Both the position numbers and the translations under genes were made by a program. Shown here piece after piece: positions 60,289 to 64,000 of a DNA stretch of 64,000 nucleotides. The notes beneath the pieces were generated by a model. It saw only the letters and a list, made by a program, of their open reading frames with translations. It did no database searches and was not told where the DNA came from. The DNA comes from Streptomyces solicavernae. Its GTDB lineage: Bacteria; Actinomycetota; Actinomycetes; Streptomycetales; Streptomycetaceae. Location of the stretch: positions 62,001-126,000 of the forward strand of contig NZ_JASCIR010000013.1 in NCBI RefSeq assembly GCF_029968095.1, given 5' to 3'. Each line of letters begins with the position of its first letter. Positions within the stretch are counted from its first letter, which is position 1.

Positions 60289-61218
60289 ATGTCAGATATG
60301 CCTGGATTGTCCGAACTGTCGGGGTACCGTGCCGACATGCTGAACAAGACTCCGCGCCAGGGCAAGATCCGGCTGACCCGCCGTGGCCGGGTCGCGCTCC
60401 TCCTGACCGGCGCCCTCGTGGCCGGCACGGCCGTGGCGGTGCCCCTGCTGCTCCTGAACCGCGGCGACGGCCGCCCGGACACCCTGCTCGTCCCGGAAGG
60501 CTGGCGTTCCAGCCAGGTCTACGAGGCGGTGGACAAGGCCCTCGGCGTCGAGAAGGGCACCACGAAGAAGGTCGCCGGATCGGCGGGCCTCAAGCTGCCG
60601 GGGGAGTCCGGCGGCAACCCCGAGGGCTACCTCTTCCCCGCGACGTATCCGATCGGCGAAAAGGCCACCCCGAAGTCGGTGCTCGCGCACATGGTCGACA
60701 CGGCCAACAAGAGGTTCGGCGCGGGCGCGGTCGCTGCGGGCGCCAAGCGCAACGCCGTCTCCGTCTACCAGATGGTCACGATCGCGAGCATCGTCCAGGC
60801 CGAGGCCGACACCCGGCAGGACATGGGCAAGGTCGCCCGCGTCATCTACAACCGGCTCGACCGCGGCATGCCCCTGCAGATGGACTCCACCCTCAACTAC
60901 GCCCTGAACCGCTCCACCCTCGACACCAAGAACGCGGACACGAAGATCAAGAGCCCGTACAACACGTACGACAGGAACGGCCTGCCGCCGACGCCCATCG
61001 CCAACCCCGGCGACGAGGCCCTGAAAGCGTCGCTCACGCCGCCCGCGGGTGACTGGCTGTACTTCGTCACCGTGAAGCCCGGCGACACCCGCTTCACCGC
61101 CGACTACCAGGAACACCGCCGCAACGTCGAGGAGTTCAACCGCGTCAGGCAGTCCGAGAGGGCGCAGCAGCAGCCGAAGGAACACGAGCAGGCGCCGAAG
61201 GCGAACGCGGCAGGCTGA
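60289..61218 (+). CDS. mltG: MltG-like endolytic transglycosylase
   Basis: About 309 residues from ATG 60289, or 293 from ATG 60337 (MLNKTPRQGK); neither has a strong ribosome site. A basic N-terminus precedes a single membrane helix (VALLLTGALVAGTAVAVPLL). The YceG/MltG domain has GYLFPATYPI, the catalytic-glutamate segment TIASIVQAEAD, ARVIYNRLDRGMPLQMDST and the late SPYNTYDRNGLPPTPIANPG. MltG cleaves nascent peptidoglycan strands at the membrane. It is shorter than typical Streptomyces MltG, so it is probably a second, accessory copy. The last 74 bp overlap the convergent monooxygenase gene. Confidence 0.88.
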   Translation: MSDMPGLSELSGYRADMLNKTPRQGKIRLTRRGRVALLLTGALVAGTAVAVPLLLLNRGDGRPDTLLVPEGWRSSQVYEAVDKALGVEKGTTKKVAGSAGLKLPGESGGNPEGYLFPATYPIGEKATPKSVLAHMVDTANKRFGAGAVAAGAKRNAVSVYQMVTIASIVQAEADTRQDMGKVARVIYNRLDRGMPLQMDSTLNYALNRSTLDTKNADTKIKSPYNTYDRNGLPPTPIANPGDEALKASLTPPAGDWLYFVTVKPGDTRFTADYQEHRRNVEEFNRVRQSERAQQQPKEHEQAPKANAAG

Positions 61219-62341
61219 GGCCAGGGGCCGGCGCTTCCGGCCTCAACTCCTCGACTTCGGACAAGAGTTGACGAACCTCCCGCACCGCGGCCCGGCCCGC
61301 GCGGTTCGCTCCGATCGTGCTCGCCGACGGCCCGTACCCCACCAGGTGCACCCGGCGGTCACGGGCCGCGCGCGTGCCGTCGAGCCGGATGCCGCCGCCC
61401 GGCTCGCGCAGCCGTAGCGGCGCCAGATGGTCGACGACCGGACGGAAACCGGTCGCCCAGAGGATCACGTCGGCCGCCACCTCACGACCGTCGTCCCAGG
61501 CCACGCCCTCCGCGGTGATCCGGTCGAACATCGGCAGCCGGTCCAGGGTTCCGTCGGCGCGGCCCGCGCGTACCGCCTCCGTCAGGGCGAGGCCGGTCAC
61601 CGAGACGACACTGCGTGGCGGCAGGCCCTGGCGGACCCTCTCCTCCACCAGCGCAACCGCCGCCCGCCCCTGCTCCCGCCCGAAGTCGCCGTCGCGGAAC
61701 ACCGGTTCGCGCCGCGTCACCCACGTCGTCTCCGCCGCGAGCGGCGCGATCTCCAGCAGGTGCTGCACACCGGACGAGCCCCCGCCCACGACGATCACCC
61801 GCTGCCCGGCGAACTCCTGCGGCCCCGGGTACTGCGCCGTGTGCAACTGCCGTCCGCGGAACAGCTCCTGCCCCGGATAGCGCGGCCAGAACGGCCGGTC
61901 CCAGGTGCCGGTCGCGTTGATCAGCGCCCGCGTCGCGTACGTCCCCTCCGAGCTCTCCACAAGGAGCCGCCCGCCCTCGCCCTCCCGTACCGCGCGCACG
62001 TCCACGGGCCGGTGGACGCGCAACCCGAACGTTTCCTCGTACGCCGCGAAGTACTCGCCGATCACCTCGGACGACGGCCGCCGCGGATCGGCGCCGCTCA
62101 GCTCCATGCCGGGCAGCGCGTGCATGCCGTGCACCCGGCCGTACGTCAGGCTCGGCCAGCGGAACTGCCAGGCGCCGCCGGGGCGCGGGGCGTGGTCGAG
62201 GACGACGAAGTCGCGGTCGGGCTCGAAGCCGGTGCGCCGCAGGTGATGGGCGGCGGACAGGCCCGCCTGCCCCGCACCCACCACTACGACCTGCACGTTC
62301 CGTACCGCGTCCGTCGCTCCACGTACTCCGATGTCGTTCAC
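61145..62341 (-). CDS. Flavin-containing monooxygenase-like NAD(P)/FAD oxidoreductase
   Basis: A 398-residue protein with an FAD loop VVVVGAGQAGLSAAHHL (about 19-35), a second NADPH loop VIVVGGGSSGVQHLLEI and the late ILWATGFRPVV motif. This is the YUCCA/CzcO-like arrangement of class B flavoprotein monooxygenases. The start GTG at 62341 (VNDIGVRG) lacks a strong ribosome site. The 3' end overlaps mltG by 74 bp in opposite orientation. A decayed ABC ATPase lies just upstream, which may be the remains of an uptake operon. Confidence 0.88.
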   Translation of the reverse strand: MNDIGVRGATDAVRNVQVVVVGAGQAGLSAAHHLRRTGFEPDRDFVVLDHAPRPGGAWQFRWPSLTYGRVHGMHALPGMELSGADPRRPSSEVIGEYFAAYEETFGLRVHRPVDVRAVREGEGGRLLVESSEGTYATRALINATGTWDRPFWPRYPGQELFRGRQLHTAQYPGPQEFAGQRVIVVGGGSSGVQHLLEIAPLAAETTWVTRREPVFRDGDFGREQGRAAVALVEERVRQGLPPRSVVSVTGLALTEAVRAGRADGTLDRLPMFDRITAEGVAWDDGREVAADVILWATGFRPVVDHLAPLRLREPGGGIRLDGTRAARDRRVHLVGYGPSASTIGANRAGRAAVREVRQLLSEVEELRPEAPAPGLSLPRSPSAPARVPSAAAAPSRTA

Positions 62342-62559
62342 GTTTCTACTAACTCGGGCGGGCCCGGGAATCTTCCCGAGCACAGACTCCAGGAGCCTTC
62401 CGGCGTACCGACTCCCGGATCGATCCCCAGTCGATCTTCTCCTTGACCGCGGCCGGCGACTCGCCCCGGTCGGATACACATCCGTGTGCCGGGCCGCGAC
62501 CGGACCGGCGACCGCCGACGAACCGCCGCAGAAGATCTCCGGCAGTGGCTCCGGCGGCA

Positions 62560-62760
62560 GCGCGGTCAACCCGACCTCCACCTGGAGCGCTCCCCGGGCC
62601 GGAACGCGACCCACACCGCCACCAGCCGTCCACCCGGTGGTCAGGGCCGACCTCCGCCAACGCCCGGCTCCGCCCGAGCAGCGCCACGAACTCCCCTGGC
62701 CGTACGCCGAGTTCGAGCTCGCCGACGACCCGGAGCGGAGGCCACCCGCAGCAGGTCGAT
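62560..62760 (-). pseudogene. Relic of a nitrate/sulfonate-type ABC ATPase (SsuB-like)
   Basis: On the minus strand the text LRVVGELELGVRPGEFVALL continues as GRS and then RALAEVGPDHRVDGWW. The first part matches the start of SsuB/TauB-type ATPases up to Walker A. The expected GSGKSTLL is missing, as if an in-frame deletion of about 24 bp had joined GRS to RALA. Downstream frames do not carry the Q-loop, signature or Walker B. The match is by eye and short, so confidence is limited. Confidence 0.45.
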
Positions 62761-62866
62761 GTGTCAGCGCGCCGTGAGCAGAGCTGAACGCAACATCCCG
62801 CTGAACGCAGCGAGATGCCACGCACGGTCAACGGTGTCTCACACCACGGACGTACGCGGGGAGCGC

Positions 62867-62960
62867 GAAAGGGCTGTACGAAGAGGCGGCACGAAGGGGC
62901 GGTACGAAGAGGCTGCATGAGGGGCTGTATGAAGGGGGCAGTACGAAGAGTGCGTAGGAG
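62867..62960. repeat. Irregular 13-15-bp repeats (GCGGTACGAAGAG type)
   Basis: Six imperfect copies of a GNNGTACGAAGRG-like word lie just upstream of the YjbQ gene. Confidence 0.6.
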
Positions 62961-63018
62961 GAGGCGGCCCCGGTGCGGCCACTGGGCGCCGGGGTGCCCG
63001 GTGCGCGACGATGGCCGT

Positions 63019-63441
63019 ATGTCCGATCCCTTCACCACGAACGTCCTGACCCTCACGACCGGCACCACGGAACGAGTCGTCGACCTGACGGGCGACTGCG
63101 AGCGATTCCTGGCCGAGTCGGCGGCCGGCCGCGACGGACTCCTCAACATCTTCGTGCCGCACGCCACCGCCGGCGTCGCGGTCATCGAGACCGGCGCGGG
63201 CAGCGACGACGACCTCCTCGCCGCCCTGCACACCCTCCTCCCCGCCGACAACCGCTGGCAACACGCCCACGGCACCCCGGGCCACGGCCGCGACCACGTC
63301 CTCCCGGCCCTGGTACCACCGCACGCGACGCTGCCGGTGGTCAACGGGCGCTTGGAGCTGGGGACTTGGCAGTCGGTGTGTCTGGTGGACACGAACATCC
63401 AGAACCCGGAACGCCAGGTTCGGCTCAGCTTCCTCGGATAG
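63019..63441 (+). CDS. yjbQ: YjbQ/UPF0047 family protein
   Basis: A 140-residue protein. The conserved core FVPHATAGVAVIETG, the NRWQHAHGTPGHGRDHVLPA stretch and LELGTWQSVCLVDTN match UPF0047/YjbQ, annotated as secondary thiamine-phosphate synthase from weak in vitro activity. The conserved histidines are present. ATG at 63019. It converges on the GntR regulator across 39 bp. Confidence 0.9.
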   Translation: MSDPFTTNVLTLTTGTTERVVDLTGDCERFLAESAAGRDGLLNIFVPHATAGVAVIETGAGSDDDLLAALHTLLPADNRWQHAHGTPGHGRDHVLPALVPPHATLPVVNGRLELGTWQSVCLVDTNIQNPERQVRLSFLG

Positions 63442-63480
63442 GACGCCCGCCCACGACCGGCACCGGCCGGCCTCCCTCGG

Positions 63481-64000
63481 CTACGACCCCGACGCCGACT
63501 TGCGCGGGTCTCCGGGCCGTGGTGTCGGTTTGCCGGCCAGGGCCAGCCAGAGGTTGGGGTCGAAGTGCCCGTCGGGGAGCTGGGTGACCATGTAGCGGAC
63601 GCTGCGCTCTACCTTGACGCGCCACAGGCGAGCGGCCTCGTCGCCGTCCCCTTCGCGGATCGCCTCGAAGATCACGGCGTCCTCCCGGGCGATGAGGTCA
63701 ACGGCCGAGTCGGGAAAGCCCAGTTGGACGATGGAGAGAAACATCCGCAGGCGCATGGTGAGGCGCTGGAAGAACAGGCTTGACTGGGGCAGGTTCGCGG
63801 TCGCCGCGATCGCGTCCTGGAACGACAGGTCCGCGTCACCGATCCGCGCGTGGTCGCGGCCCGCACGGGCGACGGAGCGCACCTCGGACAGTGCCGCTCT
63901 TACGGGGCGTAGCTCACGCTGGTCGAGCATGGCGGCCCGATGTATGAGCACCGCTCCGAGCGCGCTCCGCGCGGCGTAGAGGTCCACGATCGTGTTGACG
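63481..64000 (-). CDS. GntR/FadR-type regulator, C-terminal FCD domain (5' end outside window)
   Basis: The frame is open to the window edge, so the N-terminal winged helix is not visible. The 170 or so residues seen form an all-helical FCD ligand domain (VDLYAARSALGAVLIHRAAM; the metal-binding-like DADLSFQDAIAATANLP; LIAREDAVIFEAIREGDGDE AARLW). FCD regulators usually sense an organic acid. The GTG at 63987 is internal and is not the real start. Confidence 0.82.
   Translation of the reverse strand, partial: VNTIVDLYAARSALGAVLIHRAAMLDQRELRPVRAALSEVRSVARAGRDHARIGDADLSFQDAIAATANLPQSSLFFQRLTMRLRMFLSIVQLGFPDSAVDLIAREDAVIFEAIREGDGDEAARLWRVKVERSVRYMVTQLPDGHFDPNLWLALAGKPTPRPGDPRKSASGS

Larger units (their letters stand above)
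62342..63018. other. 677-bp region with an eroded ABC ATPase and short repeats
   Basis: No intact gene is present. It holds the ATPase relic (62560-62760, minus) and irregular 13-15-bp repeats (62867-62960). Confidence 0.55.

Overview
The window looks like chromosome of a Streptomyces species. Base composition is very high in GC with strongly GC-biased third codon positions. GTG starts and ATGA/GTGA start-stop overlaps are common. Several families typical of Streptomyces are present (a DUF6479-like protein, a DUF6086-like protein, a DUF6397-like protein, an MAB_1171c-type membrane protein, conservon components). No tRNA, rRNA, CRISPR array or intact insertion sequence was seen. All identifications come from reading translations and DNA patterns by eye; no database search was run.

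Layout. 1-4060: end of a xanthine dehydrogenase operon (xdhA cut by the window edge, xdhB, xdhC). 4185-10458, minus strand: an export locus of the NHLM/NHLP bacteriocin type. It has a 75-residue double-glycine precursor peptide, an HlyD-like adaptor, an ABC transporter with a C39 leader peptidase, and a second ABC ATPase/permease with a long N-terminal domain. No modification enzyme is visible. This is the best candidate for an uncharacterised system. 10989-13271: a RibD-C/DHFR-like reductase and a beta-propeller-like protein. 13258-20445: a carbohydrate or polyol module with a polyol-type MFS permease, two different FGGY kinases, a histidine phosphatase and a 2-hydroxyacid dehydrogenase in one tightly coupled operon, divergent from a DeoR-type regulator.

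20725-28853: a DUF6479-like protein, a FAD oxidoreductase with a C-terminal Rieske domain, a Tat-exported amidase, an operon of xylulokinase, MAB_1171c-type membrane protein and FAD monooxygenase joined by 4-bp overlaps, and a DUF6086-like protein. 29063-37091: SWIM zinc-finger plus SNF2 helicase pair, a small membrane protein, an alpha-repeat-like protein and an unidentified acidic protein. 37092-39948: a decayed stretch with a frameshifted cvnD GTPase relic, an intact orphan cvnB (roadblock/LC7), a pair of perfect DnaA boxes and a DUF6397-like gene.

39973-50942: TPR protein, acyl-CoA thioesterase II, DEAD/DEAH helicase, YdjM-like membrane protein, SDR oxidoreductase, a heterodimeric ABC exporter with complementary degenerate ATPase sites, and an L,D-transpeptidase-like lipoprotein. 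51258-64000: dicarboxylate/cation symporter, Tat-exported GH109/Gfo-Idh-MocA protein, a large FAD/Fe-S oxidase behind a MarR regulator whose divergent partner is an ABC exporter, an MltG-like protein, a flavin monooxygenase next to a decayed ABC ATPase, a YjbQ protein and the end of a GntR/FCD regulator. Short-period tandem repeats (7-29 bp) recur between and inside genes across the whole window.
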